A DNA stretch of 5,242 bases from Micrococcales bacterium. Its GTDB lineage: Bacteria; Actinomycetota; Actinomycetes; Actinomycetales; Dermatophilaceae. The notes beneath the pieces were generated by a model. It searched no databases and had not been told where the DNA came from. It saw only the letters and a program-made list of their open reading frames with translations. The stretch lies in the NCBI GenBank assembly GCA_003157445.1, contig PMJN01000247.1:1-5242 (forward strand), written 5' to 3'. Made by a program: the position numbers and the translations under genes. Below are positions 5,104-5,242 of this stretch, piece after piece (position 1 is the stretch's first letter; each line of letters begins with the position of its first letter).

Positions 5104-5148
5104 CCTTCCCGATGGTGAGTCCTGTTCGGGCTCCCTTCTGGAAGGACT
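5104..5148 (+). promoter_or_regulatory. Leader with mutually exclusive hairpins over the ribosome-binding site
   Basis: The ribosome-binding site GGAAGGA (5140-5146) can be masked by CCTTCC (5104-5109) pairing with 5140-5145, or by AGTCCT (5118-5123) pairing with AGGACT (5143-5148). A third pairing, GAGTCC (5117-5122) with GGGCTC (5128-5133; one G-U), leaves the site free. This is seen by eye with no energy calculation, and short GC-rich pairings arise by chance. Confidence 0.3.
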
Positions 5149-5153
5149 TCGCG

Positions 5154-5242
5154 ATGTCTTGCATGCAGCACCTTGGTTTGGACTGGCCAGAGCTGGCCGA
5201 GCGGGTAGAGCACTCCGGTCGTTGGTCGTCCTGGGTTGCCGC
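5154..5242 (+). CDS. Start of a protein-coding gene, cut by the window edge
   Basis: ATG 5154 has a strong ribosome-binding site (GGAAGGA, 5140-5146) at 7 bases. The 29 visible codons are protein-like and soluble: 'MSCMQHLGLDWPELAERV' followed by 'EHSGRWSSWVA'. There is no signal peptide. The Trp-Pro-Glu-Leu and 'RWSSW' pattern gives me an impression of a helical actinobacterial hypothetical family often found near mobile DNA, but this is an impression from too short a piece, so no function is claimed. It lies downstream of the terminator at 5041-5070 and is therefore probably transcribed separately, from a promoter between 5071 and about 5110 that I could not identify. Confidence 0.7.
   Translation, partial: MSCMQHLGLDWPELAERVEHSGRWSSWVA

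Noticed and set aside
1..5242. tRNA, rRNA, CRISPR arrays, integrase attachment sites
   Set aside because: Scanned for T-loop motifs, evenly spaced repeats and long direct repeats on both strands; none found.

Overview
The window is high-GC DNA (roughly 60% by eye) with G/C-ending codons in the real genes, GTG starts behind GGGG-type ribosome-binding sites, and secreted proteins that begin with an 'AYWS...G.G' signal region. This fits a Gram-positive actinobacterium (Actinomycetota). The assignment is inference; no rRNA, tRNA or other phylogenetic marker is present.

Left third (1-1333) is gene debris. A minus-strand TnpB (IS200/IS605 or IS607 type) remnant keeps RuvC-I and RuvC-II but has lost its N-terminus and everything after 'DRWFPS', including the zinc ribbon and RuvC-III. 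It abuts a plus-strand scrap resembling a phage tail-fibre repeat. Then comes the C-terminal region 4 helix-turn-helix of a FliA/WhiG-like sigma factor, cut off by in-frame stops or a frameshift. None of the three is likely to make a normal product.

The centre (about 1470-3085) is the best-supported functional unit. Two tandem plus-strand genes encode secreted proteins with the same signal-region style and one homologous domain. The first (334 aa) carries an extra C-terminal domain of about 180 residues. The second (150 aa) is the single-domain version with a likely disulfide. A perfect 11-bp GC hairpin lies between them, and each gene has its own ribosome-binding site and GTG start. They are probably exported cell-surface or matrix proteins; no sortase motif or dedicated signal peptidase is seen in the window.

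The right-centre has a convergent minus-strand 66-aa soluble protein, preceded by a tiny membrane-protein ORF whose frame appears broken by a perfect 7-bp tandem duplication. A divergent plus-strand gene follows, encoding a 219-aa membrane-anchored, Pro/Ala-rich protein with an Ala-rich C-terminal segment. From 4246 to about 5040 I can support no gene. A strong intrinsic terminator (5041-5070) and a structured leader then precede the start of another gene that runs off the right edge (5154-end).

The observations most worth following are the tandem paralogue pair with its intergenic hairpin, the 7-bp duplication in the small membrane ORF, and the possible folding switch over the ribosome-binding site of the last gene.
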